Positions 1-11,405 of a stretch of 64,000 nucleotides of DNA are shown here, piece by piece. The position numbers were made by a program, and so were the translations under genes. The first letter of the stretch is position 1, and each line of letters begins with the position of its first letter. This DNA comes from Dugong dugon (taxonomy: Eukaryota; Chordata; Mammalia; Sirenia; Dugongidae), in NCBI GenBank assembly GCA_030035585.1, contig CM057468.1, positions 51,952,145-52,016,144 on the forward strand, written 5' to 3'. The notes beneath the pieces are model-generated. The model was not told where the DNA came from. It worked only from the letters and a program-made list of their open reading frames with translations, and ran no database searches.

Positions 1-87
1 ATATAATGGGGAGGTCCCTGAGGAAGGTGTCATCAGATGAATTTCGATCGTTCTTCTGGGACATAGTCACAAATACAGGAATCTGAT
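1..87 (-). CDS. GPNMB: GPNMB exon 6 (partial, cut by window edge)
   Basis: This exon encodes residues 235 to about 262 of glycoprotein nmb, a type I membrane glycoprotein of melanosomes, lysosomes and the cell surface. The minus strand reads QIPVFVTMSQKNDR followed by NSSDDTFLRDLP, which I recognise as the stretch leading into the PKD domain. A TTTTAG acceptor precedes it, and the split Asp codon (G from exon 5, AT here) keeps the frame. NSS is a potential N-glycosylation site. Only the 5' part of the exon is present; the PKD, transmembrane and cytoplasmic parts lie off the left edge. Confidence 0.93.
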
Positions 88-410
88 CTAAAACACACAG
101 TAAAAAAAAGAAAGAATGCATGGTTGCTTGATTTTAAGTGGAGGACTTCAATGGTGCTTTTAGGTTAAAAATATTAAAATAAGGGATTATTCAACATCAT
201 TTTCCCTTTTCATATTTAATTTTTCTAGTTTCCCTAAGTTATTCTGGAAAACAGATGGAATACAATATAATTAAATGTACAAACTTGGGAACGAGTGCAG
301 GTGAATCCTAATCTAATTCAGAACAGTTGGTTCTAACTCTTTCTTAGCCCACTAATGATACCGGCACGAAGTACTTTATTTGCAGTTAACTTAGAGTTCA
401 CATCACTCAC
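88..410. other. GPNMB intron 5
   Basis: AT-rich intronic sequence between exons 6 and 5. I see no repeat or gene in it. Confidence 0.6.
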
Positions 411-569
411 CTGTTACCACATACAGGTCCTTAACTCTTGCAATCGGTACAAATGCCCGATGGTGTCTTCTATAGACAGTCACTTCCATAAGTTGAGGGC
501 CAAGTGTCACATTGGCTGTGTTTATAGAAACTCTCGCTGAAGATTGTCCCAATTTCTGGAAATACTGAC
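411..569 (-). CDS. GPNMB: GPNMB exon 5
   Basis: This 159-bp internal exon encodes residues 182-233 of GPNMB, starting QYFQKLGQSSARVS and ending VPIARVKDLYVVT. It is flanked by a TTAAAG acceptor and a GTGAGTG donor. The phase is 2 + 52 codons + 1, which matches the neighbouring exons exactly. It carries the NVT glycosylation site in the segment TANVTLGPQLMEV. The human sequence recalled from memory has GRCSVRVS where this reads GQSSARVS, so a cysteine is replaced here. That comparison needs an alignment. Confidence 0.96.
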
Positions 570-1015
570 CTTTAAGAGGATGGTAATTTTCAGTTACTGG
601 CTACATCACACGATCATTACAGGACGTTGTCGTTCTTTCTTAAAGACTAATGACCACGACTTGGAAGAGATCGCTCCAGCGAGGGAAAAGCAGGATGTGA
701 ATATGGTCCTCGCTGTTTTAGAAGGGAAGATGGCCTAGTGCTTATTTCTATGTAAAGCTTTACAAAACAAAGCCACAAGTTATAGAAACATAATTGCACA
801 TATCAGGATTAAATTAATATAAACTGTTTAGTGGGATAATACAGCCAGTTTTTAGTTTACAAATAAATACTCTTTATAAGTAAGTGATTTAGCACCTAAA
901 ATACATTTTTTTTCCCCAGTAGAGAACATTTAATGTAATGATGAAGTGTCCAGGGGAGTTAAATTTATTTATCAAAAAAAAAAAAAAAACTACATTATTT
1001 ATTAGAACTACCTAT
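570..1015. other. GPNMB intron 4, left part
   Basis: Unique-looking AT-rich intron with an A-run near 976-990. The small plus-strand ORF at 544-738 has no recognisable product and overlaps exon 5 antisense. Confidence 0.5.
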
Positions 1016-1300
1016 GTCAGTGGTTAAGAGCTATGGTTGCTAACCAAAAGGTTGACAGTTCGAATCCACCAGCAGCTCCTTGGAAACCCCAAGGGGCAGT
1101 TCTACTCTGGAGGAGGAGGGGTGGCACAAATGGTTTGCCCTCGATTACTAACCTAAAGGTTGGCAGTTGAAACCCACCTAAAAGTACTGTGGAAGAAAGG
1201 GCCGGCAATCTGCTTCTGTAAAACTTACAGCCAAGAAAACCCTACGGAGCAGTTCTACTCTGTAATACAAGGGTCCGCCATGAATTGGGATCAGCAATAG
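1016..1300 (+). repeat. Two adjacent AfroSINE pieces
   Basis: The first piece (about 1016-1107) carries GTGGTTAAGAG, the B-box-like GACAGTTCGAATCC and the GGGGCAGTTCTACTCTG core, then stops. A second, more diverged copy (about 1108-1300) starts with GGTGGCACAAATGG and runs to the GTCCGCCATGAATTGGGATC tail. They lie head to tail. Confidence 0.8.
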
Positions 1301-1527
1301 CTTTGGTTTGGGTTTTTTATCTATCATTGTATATACTATACATCTATAGTGTCTCTACATCTCTGATTCTATGTAATATATCTACTATAGGTATTTATTA
1401 TAGATAACTATAATGTTATCTATTATAACAACATTACTATTTCAGCCATATTATTAAGCAGCTCTTTTTTTAAGAAACTGGGATTCTCCACATTTTCTGA
1501 CAGTATTTCTATATAAAAATACAGTAA

Positions 1528-1790
1528 ATGACAGGAGTCCGGTAACAAGGGCCAGAAGGCAGAGGGAGAGTAGGAAACTGATGATAAGGAACACAAATTG
1601 AATAAGGACACTGTCGATGTATTGTGAGATTGTTGACCACTGCTATAGGGCAGCATTTGTAGTAACTATTAAATGGGAGGCTGTTTTGTCCTGTAAGCCT
1701 TCATCTTGGGCGAGAATGGCAGCACAATTGGAAGAGCATAGTCAATATCACTTAAATGTGTAAGTAAAAAGTTTTGAAATGGTGTTTAAA
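1528..1790 (+). repeat. Lineage L1 3'-end retroposon fragment, first copy
   Basis: It contains AGTCCGGTAACAAGGGCCAG, the TTGTTGACC motif and the CTGTAAGCCTTCATCTTGGG segment shared with copies at 1826, 32309, 42690 and 50388. It ends in an AATAA-rich run. Confidence 0.7.
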
Positions 1791-1825
1791 TAAAATAAAA
1801 TAAAATAAAATAAAAAAATGAGACT

Positions 1826-2275
1826 AAAGAGGTACAGTAGTCCAGTGACAAGGTCCAGAAGACAGAAGGGGACAAGGAAGTCCCCTGGTGATAGGGAACA
1901 CAAGGTGGAGTAAGGATATTCTTGATGTGCTGTGAGATTGTTAACCATTGTCACAGGGCAACATGTGTAGTAACTGTTAAATGAAAAACTATTTTGTTCT
2001 GTAAGCCTTCATCTTAAGTGAGAATAACAGCACAGTTGGAAGAGCGTAGTCAATGTCACTGAACTGTGAATGTAGAAATTTTTGAAACGGTGTATCTTTG
2101 GCCATCTGTAATTTTCATCAAAAAAAAAAAAAAAAGGTTGAGAATTTAGAGGCTTAATACGTTGTGGGGTTGTTAACCAATGTCATAGAACAACATGTGT
2201 ACTACTATTTCATGAGAAACTATTTGCTCTGTAAGCTTTCACCTGAAGTACAATAAAATATTAAAAAAAAAAAAA
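1826..2275 (+). repeat. Lineage L1 3'-end retroposon fragment, second copy
   Basis: Same family as the preceding copy. It includes both related half-units (TTGTTAACCATTGTCA and TTGTTAACCAATGTCA), an internal A-run, the second CTGTAAGCTTTCACCTGAAG and a terminal AATAAAATA/A-tail. Confidence 0.75.
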
Positions 2276-3330
2276 ATACAGTAAATGATGAAAAAGAAAT
2301 AGAGAGTGGTGGGTATAAAAAAGAGTGGAATGGTCCTATAAACATATTTCTAGGATGCCCTTTAGTCACATTTTCTTTCTCTAACCTTCCTCTAATCTAA
2401 CTGCCACTGACTAGCTGGACTCTTCTAATCCGATCATAGCGCCCCGCAGAGATCTGCCTTTGGCAAGTACAGGTATTGTAAGGGGATGTTTGGAAGACCA
2501 TGTTTACCATACGGTGAAACATGTCAGAAAAGCACCCTGATCTCCTAAGGGATATGTTTTCAGAATCCCCCCTCACCTTGAGATGCAGGGGCAGTTCTGT
2601 TGGAGGCTGTAGTGGAAAGAGGTTCCTCTGAGGGCATTTGTTATACGTGAGGAAAATGTTAGCTCTGGCACTGTGAGATGAGGCCACAGAAGCAAGACTA
2701 TTTGAAAAAGAATATCAGTTAACTCTGAGACTTTGGGGAAGACGGAAATTCAGAACAGCTGTGTTAGAAACAGAGCAATTTCTGGGCAAAGGCTAATTCT
2801 AAATAAAGACATTTTAAGTTAATAAAATGATAACTAGGCTAAAAAGAAACTGCAGTGTTAGTGAGTGAAAGTGACTTCAGGCAAACTATCAGAATTCTGC
2901 TGTAGGAGTGACAGGTCAAAGAAATGACATTTATTGAGTTAACTGACAGGGACGTGATGTCATTGTAAAAGAAGTCAATTTTAAAGCAACTGATTTGAAC
3001 AGATGAGCACAGTGTTAATACATAATATTTGATATATTTTGTACTTTGTTCAACTGATGTGTATTAATAATATTTTATTTTGGCTTGTAAATAAGTTAAT
3101 TTAAGAAAAAGGCACTTTTTCTACTTTATGAAGGCAAAAACGTTTAGAAATTTGAACGCTGCTCTATTGGTAGGAGTTTTCAAATACTTGGCACCTGGTG
3201 ATATTTTAAGCTAAGAACTTAACAGCCTTTCTAATAACCTAAATTTGCTCTTCCTAAAAATAATCAATTCATCAGTAATAAAGTGAGTGCCATTTGTGGT
3301 TTAAAAAAAGAAGGTAAGAAGGGTAGACTA
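2276..3330. other. GPNMB intron 4, unassigned
   Basis: AT-rich intronic DNA. Short minus-strand ORFs have no recognisable product. No repeat is recognised. Confidence 0.4.
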
Positions 3331-3339
3331 TGGCAAAGA

Positions 3340-3576
3340 AGATTGGAGTAGTTATTTTATTTCTACACAGTGGAATATTAATATGTAAAAAGAGGTTCTA
3401 ATGATATCTTAAAATGCTCATGATATTAAGCAAAAATGTGTATACATTATAATCTGAATCAAGAAATATTACTAAAGAAAACACCATCATGTTAACAATG
3501 ACAATCTCTGTTGTTAATTTTGGATGATTTTTATCTTTCCTTTGTACTTTTCTGCATTCTCCAAATTTTCTACAAA
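3340..3576 (+). repeat. Ancient L1 3'-end fragment
   Basis: The order CAGTGGAATATTAATATG then TTTCTGCATTCTCCAAATTT is typical of old mammalian L1M 3' ends, heavily decayed. Confidence 0.5.
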
Positions 3577-3735
3577 GAAGATACCCACTGCCATCGAGTT
3601 GATTCCAATTCATAGAAACCCTCTAGGACAGAGAACTGTCCCATAGGGTTTCCAAGGAGCGGCTGGTGGATTCAAACTGCTGACCTTTTGATTAGCAGCC
3701 AAACACTTAACCACTGCGCCACCAGGGCTCCACAA
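3577..3735 (-). repeat. AfroSINE
   Basis: The plus strand reads CCCACTGCCATCGAGTTGAT to GCCACCAGGGCTCC, the reverse complement of the AfroSINE from tail to tRNA-like head. Confidence 0.88.
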
Positions 3736-4098
3736 AAAGCATAAGGTTCTTCAATTTGTAAAAACTGTTTCAGAATATAAAAAATCAAAGAATACATTTT
3801 AAAAAAAAAAAAGCTTATTCATGTGCCATTCAAATAAATAAAGGTTAATATTTTTTTACATTACTGTTTTAGACAGGAAAAAATTGAGTAATTTTATGTT
3901 CAATAAAGAGCTTAATCTGTTTTTTTTCTTAGCTAATTCTTTGGTTCTTTGGTGTCCTGGGGATTCGGCAGGGCTAACCAAGATTTCCACCCAAGCAAAG
4001 AAAGTTAACAGGGTAACTGTTGTTACACTCTCTGTGTTAAAATTCTCAATTATAAAGTAAGAAAAGAGAAGAAGGTTAAAAACTTAAGGATAGGTAAG

Positions 4099-4508
4099 TG
4101 CTATGGATTGAATTCTGTCCCCCCAAAATATGTGTTGTAAATCCTAACCTCTGTGCCTGTCATTATAATCCCATTTGGGAATGGGTTGTCTTTGTTATGT
4201 TAATAAGACAGGATTAGTGTAGGGTGTTCTTGAGTCAATCTCTTTTGAGATATAAAAGAGATTAAACAAGCAAGCAAAAAGCAGAGATGGGGGAAGAGAG
4301 ATGCCAAGCCAAATGAAGATCGCCCAGGAGCAGCAGTTCAGAAGAGATGAGGACTTTCCTCCAGAGCTGACAGAGACAGAAAGCCTTCCTCTAGAGCTAA
4401 CACCCTGAATTCGGACTTCTGTCCTCCTAAACCGTGAGAAAATAAATTGTTTGTTAAAGCCACCCACTTGTGGTATTTCTGTTGTAGTAGCACTAGATAA
4501 CTAAGACA
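4099..4508 (+). mobile_element. Solo LTR, ERVL-MaLR/MLT1-like (fossil)
   Basis: The LTR begins TGCTATGGATTGAATTCTGT and ends ACTAGATAACTAAGACA, with AATAAA and the MaLR-type GCCACCCACTTGTGGTAT near the 3' end. Five-base flanks GTAAG and GTAGG look like a slightly decayed target duplication, as ERVL relatives make. It lies in GPNMB intron 4, opposite to the gene. No internal region is present. It is old and non-coding. Confidence 0.75.
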
Positions 4509-4904
4509 GTAGGGAAAAGGCCAAGGGGACTTGAAAAATTCCAACCAAGTATGTAGACTATAAAGACTCCATCTTTGTTCCTCTACCACCTGCAGATGGT
4601 CTAGAATATGACTGTTGGCTTTGAAAAAAGGGAAAATTGTTGTCTAAGTGTGCATTCAATCAAATATATTTCAATGTGCCCAAAGGAGGTAAGATAGAAT
4701 GTTATTTTGTTATTATGGGAACAAAATTATCTGAATTACTTATTGGAGTTTAGCCAGCAATTAAATGGCCATTTGGGGCAGATAATGGAGGTCAAATCGA
4801 TGTGTTGATAATGATGCACCGATACTGGTCAATATTGATACACTTCTGTAATTGTTGAAGTGGATTGAATCAAGAGAAAAATACGGAGAAAAAAAAAGTT
4901 CTAC

Positions 4905-5078
4905 CAAGCGTGTGGAACACGTAGACAAAATTGCATGTCCTCCATCCAGGGGTGTAAGGAAAAGGTTTCCCGTCAGGGAAAACGTTGTGATGGCCTTGGC
5001 GGGTGCCATTTCCCCAGTCACCATCCTCTGTCCATGCTGTCCAGTTGTAAACATACGGGTCAGGAGACAAACCAGTAT
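4905..5078 (-). CDS. GPNMB: GPNMB exon 4
   Basis: This 174-bp exon encodes residues 124-180 of the GPNMB ectodomain, with TGLSPDPYVYNWTAW near the start and VYVFHTL at the end. Two sequons are visible (NWT and NGT), plus the family-typical HHNVFPDGKPFP run. The acceptor is TGTTTAG. The donor is GTAGAAC, weak compared with GTRAGT, and is followed at once by a T-rich tract on the coding strand. No stop occurs and the phase fits exons 3 and 5. ORFs on the opposite strand here are shadows. Confidence 0.96.
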
Positions 5079-5790
5079 CTAAACAGAGAAAGAAGCAAAT
5101 CACGATTGTGTGTAGACTCAGAATGCCCAATGATAAGGAGCCTGAATCAAACACTTAAGTATTTGTTCATGACCAGTTTAAATATAGTCGGACAACTAAA
5201 ACTCCAATATCTAGAATTCATCAGATGGTACATTTATAACTTGTGCATTTTTCTGCATATGTGTTAAATTTCAATAAAAAGTTTTACGTGAGTCAATTAT
5301 TCAGGATAAGTTCAATCTGGACATACTACTCAATTTGATATTTATTTTCACATTGGGTCTCCAAATCACAAACATATTCAAACCAAACTGAAGGATGCTT
5401 TGTCTTTTCATTTTGACGTACTCTATCTTTTTCTCCTGAATCATTTGACATTCTGACTGTCTGCTCCCAAAGACTTCAGCATGTATCTCCTGAGAATAAG
5501 GGCATTCTACAAAACCCCAACACTGTTACTACCCCACCACAGTCCAGTCAAGTTTTGCACCCTACATTTGGCTTTTATGTCTCTTCAAAGGATTCAGAAA
5601 AGAAGAAATACGTACATGTGCGTGCACAAATACAGCAAAATGTTAAATCTAGGTAGAGGGTATTTAGGTGCTCGGCGTACTTTGCTTTATACCTTTCTGT
5701 ATGTATGAAATTCTTCATTTTAAACAAGCCATGATCAATAACTTTTCATCTAGAACAATCTTTCACTCTCTTTTGTATTTCATGGCACTA
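5079..5790. other. GPNMB intron 3, unassigned
   Basis: Intronic sequence with no recognised gene. Small plus-strand ORFs have no identifiable product. Confidence 0.4.
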
Positions 5791-6040
5791 ATTTTTGTGT
5801 GTGTGTGTGGTGAACTATATATAACGTATAATTTGTCATTTTAACCATTTTAAAGTGTATAATTCAGTGGCATTAATTATATTCACAATGTTGTACAACT
5901 ATCGTCACTATTTATTTCCAAAAATTTTTATTACCCTAAACAGAAACTCTGTATACCCATTAGGTAACAGTCATTGACTTTTTTAAAGAGTCTTTTTCGT
6001 CAATCTATTGTACCATCATTCTTTTTTGATTTTTAAATTG
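5791..6040 (-). repeat. Ancient L1 3'-end fragment
   Basis: After a short TG run, GTCATTTTAACCATTTTAAA, GTATAATTCAGTGGCATTAA and the TGTACAACTATCGTCACTAT segment match the reverse strand of old L1M/L1MA-type 3' UTRs. Confidence 0.65.
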
Positions 6041-7101
6041 TCCCAAATATGGCCAGTGGAAGCCTGCCAAGCTGGCTCCTGTGTCCTTCTGACATGACAC
6101 CATTGTCTTTAAGCACTTCCTTATTTCTGGGCTCACCTGGTACTTTCTCTGCCTTAGACCTGGAATCAGCCATTTCTTCAAAGAGCCCTAGTTTCTTTTA
6201 GTGGTGATGGTTATTTTATAAAAATTTTCATATGTCACAAGGAGTCTTTCACAATAAAAGTACTCAGATGGCTAGACTGTCACTTGAAGCAGAAGAGCCA
6301 GCTTTTTTTAGAAAAGAAAAAAATACTACAAAATATTAAGCACTTAACACTTTTTAAATATCAAACCCTTTCCCTACAGAATGTAATGTTTTCCTCATGG
6401 GAAGGTGATAAATTGATAAGGAATGAACACATCAACAGTTTAATAAAAATTCTAAATAATAAAATTTGCAAGTCAGACTATAAGTGCATTTAACAGTTTT
6501 TAATCAGCAAAATCTCAGTGATTAGCTGTTTTTTGGAGAATGTACAGTTCTAACCAGATAATGTAAATGTGCTCATTTGTGCTCTTTAACATGTACAAAG
6601 AGCTTATCCGCTTTATCTAGGAACAAAGCAACACAAAATACACACTCTTTAGTATTTGTGCTAGCCGTATAGCATTTGCTTAATACTCACGAACAGAAAT
6701 TAAAATGATCAGCAAAAATCTGTCACGTTATCTATTCTCTGAGTAGCCCAAAGAATTCCAAGTAATAAAGCCATAATCCGGGAATCAATAGATACATGCC
6801 ACTGCACACTAAGATAAAGCTGGATACAACAACATGGAGTTTGAAGAGACTTCTAAGCAGCTGAGAGCCACCAGTTTGCTGAAGTAGGTTTGACTGATGT
6901 TGATGCTGATGTTGATGAAGGGGGTGGGTAGAACTAAACTCTCACCCTCCCTGTCATGCAATTTGAGGAGGACGGTATGGAAGGATGACAGCAGCATGGG
7001 ACACTTATAGAAGTACTTGTGAGCATTGAGGTTAATGAGACGGGTCTCCAGTAGTTACAAGACAAAACCCTTGTTCTTGTGACATGAATAGCATTCCTTA
7101 C
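6041..7101. other. GPNMB intron 3, right part
   Basis: AT-rich intronic DNA directly downstream of exon 3 in the gene's sense. Nothing else recognised. Confidence 0.4.
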
Positions 7102-7245
7102 CATTTCTGCAGTTCTTCTCATAGACGATGTTGCCACTGGCATCTTCCTTTTGACATCTGGGGAATACTAGGTTCACCACAAATGTTATATTTGAGCCCA
7201 CCAGTGCTGGGGAGTCACTGGTCAGGACCGCCTGCAAATGGCCTC
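7102..7245 (-). CDS. GPNMB: GPNMB exon 3
   Basis: This 144-bp exon encodes residues 76-122, beginning GHLQAVLTSDSPALVG and ending YEKNCRN. It has a CCCTAG acceptor and a GTAAGG donor. It is the start of the N-terminal conserved domain shared by GPNMB and PMEL. The NIT sequon and the cysteines in FPRCQKED and EKNCRN are present. The phase is 2 + 47 codons + 1 and joins exon 2 as WKGGHLQ and exon 4 as NCRNDTGLS. Confidence 0.96.
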
Positions 7246-7746
7246 CTAGGGCATTAAAAATGGAGGTCAATGATCGAGCATCTCTTTCACCTTTCATTGC
7301 CAAATAAACATGTAAAGAAAAATTAAATCTACTAATAAGGACCATAGAATCCAAATGCCTCTTTATAATACATTAAATTTATTTCCTGGGTCCCGGTTAA
7401 CTTTAGCTTTAAGAGTACAACATTCAAGAAGACAAAAAGAGATTAGACCAGTTAAAGAATTCTCTAATCATTGAAAGATGGCTATTCCTGCATTAGTCAG
7501 GTTTAAGGCTAAATCTGTTCATTTTCCAAATTATTCAAGAGCTACCGAACTGAAAATTTCTAAGGAGAATAAACATTTTCCTGGGTTTAGAAAGTGACAA
7601 TGTTGGAACAAGAGGAAAGACTGCCAAATCCAAGTACCATCCTATTTGATAACAGGAGTGCTCTCACGTGATCTAAAAGGTTCTACATTCTAAACAGTTA
7701 CCTAAATAGGAAATTACAGTGGTCTGGGTTGAATCTTGTGATTTAC
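7246..7746. other. GPNMB intron 2
   Basis: About 500 bp between exons 3 and 2. No repeat or regulatory element recognised. Confidence 0.5.
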
Positions 7747-7899
7747 CTTTCCAGGAGTTTTTCCACCTAGAGTCTCCCCGTTTCCACACTGGATAGAGAT
7801 TTTCATTCCAGTCATTTTCATCTGAAGACCAGCCATTTAATTGGTTGTAGTCCCTCATATAAGCAGAAGGTCTTTTGTCGCTCAGCACTTCATGGAATC
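7747..7899 (-). CDS. GPNMB: GPNMB exon 2 (RGD motif)
   Basis: This 153-bp exon encodes residues 24-74, with RFHEVLSDKRPSAYMRD, NQLNGWSSDENDWNE and LYPVWKRGDSRWKNSWK. Residues 64-66 are the integrin-type RGD reported for GPNMB, here followed by Ser. The acceptor is GATATAG and the donor GTAAATC. The exon begins by completing the Arg codon split from exon 1. The WSSDENDW run is distinctive for GPNMB against PMEL. Confidence 0.97.
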
Positions 7900-8024
7900 C
7901 TATATCAATATTTGAAAAATTAATTGTCTATTCTATTCCTCATTTAGTACTTATCTAACAGTGGTGAAAAGAATATTCATTCTGCAAGGTTGGAAAGCAT
8001 ATGCATGATATTTCCTATATGTCA

Positions 8025-8135
8025 AGTAAATAACCCACTGCTGTCGTCTCTGATTCATAGTTACCCTATAGAACAGAGTAGAACTGCCCCATTGAGTCTC
8101 CAAGGAGCGGCTAGTGGATTTGAACTGCCGAGCAG
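8025..8135 (-). repeat. Degenerate AfroSINE
   Basis: CCCACTGCTGTCGTCTCTGA, GAGTAGAACTGCCCCATTGA and CAAGGAGCGGCTAGTGGATT are the reverse AfroSINE core. The head is missing. Confidence 0.75.
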
Positions 8136-8700
8136 GTGAGGATTGTAGCACACCTTTGTCTACCTAGCAGCTATTTCCTGCCTCTATCCTTCCTCTTTTG
8201 TTTCTTTTTGTTGGCAGAGTTTCTACTATAACAGTTCAAACTTCCAGAGTCTCACTTGCCCAGCCTCCCTTAAAGTTTGAGCAGGAGCAGGTGATAAAAT
8301 CCTGGCCAATGGGAACTGAGAGGAAGTCTGCTGGTGGCTTCTGAGAAAGGTAACCCTAATTTATAAAAAGATACATTTAAGAATAAACTCCATTTTTCCC
8401 CTTCAAAATTGATTTTAGAGATGGTAGTGTAATGATGTGATACCTGGAGCTGCGGCAGCAGTATTTAACCATGAGGCACAAATCTGAGGAAATAAGCCAA
8501 CACATCAAGGGTGGCATGGAAAGATGAAAAGAAATGGAGTCCTTGGTGACATTCTTGAGCTGCTACTCTAGCCCTGCCTACCTCTGGACTGATTGTGTGA
8601 GACTGAAAGTGTCTTACTCATTAACCTATTTGAGTATTTTGTTACTCACAGCCAAGAGCAAAATTTTCTATAGCACTCAGCTATCCCCTAATCATATACT
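8136..8700. other. GPNMB intron 1, unassigned
   Basis: No gene or recognised repeat. Confidence 0.35.
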
Positions 8701-8880
8701 ATCTTAAACTGTCCTTTCATCAATGTTTATGTTCTTGTGTCTTGGCTTAGTTATGAACTCCTAGAAACTAGATGCCAGAGACTCTGTTTTCTTTTCCTAA
8801 ATCCTGGAAGAGGCCTACCACAAGGTGTGGTATTTAGTAGGTGCTCAGAGAAGTCATATTGAATGAATTCCACCTAACCT
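8701..8880 (+). repeat. L2 LINE 3' fragment
   Basis: CTAGATGCCAGAGACTCTGT and GTAGGTGCTCAGAG followed by TTGAATGAATT are the conserved L2 3' end. Confidence 0.6.
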
Positions 8881-9189
8881 CTTATTTCTATTCCTTCTGT
8901 CAAGTAGGAGGAGGGAGGGGCATGTTGTTCTCTTCTTATAAGGGAGGTAGACGGTACGGGAAAGCACATTGGATCGTGAGTCTCAGAATGATTTCTAGCC
9001 TTGATTCCATTACTAAACCTCAGGCCATGTTTTTCTCTGGGCCTTCAAATCAGAAAAAACCAAATGTACTGTGATTCTGTGAGATTGTTCCTATTTGGAG
9101 ACAGATACTAAGTGAGGAAAAGAAATACATGTTGATAAATATTTACAACTGGAAATTCACTTGAATTGAGTCATAGGATGGTTTAGAAT

Positions 9190-9300
9190 GTTCAGTCTGA
9201 AGAGAATGAAAATTATTTAGTTCAAACCCACTCATTTTATAGATGAAGAAATTCAGGACTGCAGAAGTGATATGAGTCTCCCACAGTCATCTTTAATCAA
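9190..9300 (-). repeat. MIR-type SINE fragment
   Basis: CATTTTATAGATGAAGAAAT followed by the CAGGACTGCAGAAG and AGTCTCCCACAGTC region resembles a reverse MIR core. Confidence 0.45.
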
Positions 9301-9439
9301 GTGAAAATGAACATTCACGTATTTAACACCAGGAACCAGTTCTTTCCACTGTTCCTACAGTCTCCCTCTTCCCCAGATCCTGACTGAAAGTCAGTGTTTC
9401 CAGAAACACAATCAACAAGAAGATTTCTCCCCTGATTTT

Positions 9440-11405
9440 CAATGTCAGAAGTCAAGGAAAAATACAGACTTAAAAGGAGGGTGACAAGGGATAGATCCCT
9501 AGGGCAATGGAACAGAACAGAGAATCCAGAAATAGTTGTACACACATATGACCAAATGATTTTTGACAAAGGCGCAAAAAACATTCAATGGAGGCAGGAG
9601 AGCTTTTTCAACAAATGGTGCTAGAACAATTGGTCATCTGTAGGCAAAAAAATGAATTCGACCTAAACCTTGTACCTTCTACAAACATTAACTCAAACAG
9701 ACCACAGATCAAAATGTAAAATATAAAACTTTCAGGAAAAAAGCATAGGAGAAAATCTTCAAGATCTAGGGCTAGGCAGAGTTCTTAGACTTGACACCAA
9801 AAGCATGATCCATAAAAGGAAAAATTGATAAAGTGGGTCTTATCAAAATGAAAAACTTCTGCTCTGTGAAAGACCATATAAAGTGGATGAAAAGACAAGC
9901 TACAGACAGGGAGAAAATATTTGCAAACCACAAATCCAACAAAGGATTAGAATCTGTCATGGACTGAATTACGTCCCCCCCAAAATGTGTGTATCTATTT
10001 GCTGGGCCATGATTCCCAGTATTGTGTGGTAGTCCTCCATTTTGTGATTGTAATTTTATGTAAAAGAGGATTAGCTGTGGAATTGTAACACCCTTACTAA
10101 GGTCACACCCCTGATCCAATGTAAAGGGAGTGTCCCTGGGGTGTGGCCAGCACCACCTTTTATCTTGCAAGAGATAAGAGGAAAGGGAAACAAAGAGAGA
10201 GTTGGGGACCTCATACCAACAAGAAAGCAGTCTGGGAGCAGAGCGAGTCCTTTGGACCTGGCGTCCCTGCAAGGAGAAGCTCCTAGTCCAAGGAAGTTTG
10301 ATGAGAAGACTGAGAGAGAGAGAAAGCCTTCCCCTGGAGCTGACACCCTGAATTTGGACTTTCAGCCTACTTTACTGTGAGGAAATAAACTTCTTTTCGT
10401 TAAAGCCATCCACTTGTGGTACGTCTGTTACAGCAGCACTAGATGACTAATACAGTATCTAAAATACATAAGGAATTTTCACAACAGTATAAAAAAAAAG
10501 AAAAACCCAATTAGAAAATGGACGAAAGACCATGAACAGACATTTCACTGAAGAGGATATCCAGATGGCAAATAAAAACATGAAAAGATGTTCAACATCA
10601 TTAGCCATATATAAAGTCCTCATTAAAACTACAATGACGTATCACTACACAACTATCAGAATGGCAAAAACAACAGTGACAACACCAAATGGAGGTGAGG
10701 ATGCAAAGAAACTGGATCACTCATACATTACTGGTGTGAATTAGACAGTACAGCCACCCTTACAAAGAGTTCAGCAGTTTCTTATAAAAACTAAACATGG
10801 AATTACCATACAATTGAACAATTATACTCATGGGCATTTACTCCAGAGAAATGAAAATTTATATTAACACAAAAATCTGTACACTAATGTTCACAGCAGC
10901 TTTATTCCTCATAGGCCTAAACTGGAAACAATCCAGATGTCCTTCAGTGGGTGAATGGTTAAACAAATTGTGGTACATCCAAACCATGGAATATTCCTCA
11001 GCAATAAAAAAGGAACAAACCTTCGACACATGAGCAACTTGGATGAATCTCCAGGGAATTATGTTGAATGAAAAATGCCAGTTCCAAAGCTTTATACTGT
11101 ATGATTCCATTTATTTAACACTACTGAAGTAACAAAATTGTAGAACAGAGTAGTCGTTTCCAGAGGCTGGGAGGGAGGAGGAAAGGAAACGGTTGTGGAT
11201 CTAAAAGTCCAACCTGAAGGATCCTTGTGGTGAAGGAAATGTTCTATGTCTTGACTGTATCAGTGTCAATACCCTGGTTGTGATACTGTACTATCCTTTG
11301 CAAGACGTCACCATTGGGAAGGGCCACATGGGATCTCTCTGTATTATCTCTTACAAGTGCATGTGAATCTGTAATTATCTCAAAATGAAATGTTGAACTT
11401 AAAAG
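9440..11405 (+). repeat. Ancient L1 (ORF2 3' end plus 3' UTR), split by an LTR
   Basis: Decayed L1M ORF2 reads through TATGACCAAATGATTTTTGA, AAGGCGCAAAAAACATTCAA and AATGGTGCTAGAACAATTGG. It continues after the LTR at 9955-10454 with CACTGAAGAGGATATCCAGA, AAAACATGAAAAGATGTTCA and the TGGTACATCCAAACCATGGA to 3' UTR segment. Multiple stops, no intact ORF. It lies in GPNMB intron 1, antisense to the gene. Confidence 0.85.
9955..10454 (+). mobile_element. Solo LTR, ERVL-MaLR/MLT1-like (fossil)
   Basis: The LTR runs from TGTCATGGACTGAATTACGT to GCACTAGATGACTAATACA, with AATAAA followed by AAGCCATCCACTTGTGGTAC near its end. It interrupts the L1 reading frame. Five-base flanks GAATC and GTATC suggest a target duplication with one change. 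It is the same family as the LTRs at 4099 and 44989. Confidence 0.82.

Noticed and set aside
4852-5267. Plus-strand ORFs over GPNMB exon 4
   Set aside because: Shadows of the real exon; no independent family resemblance.
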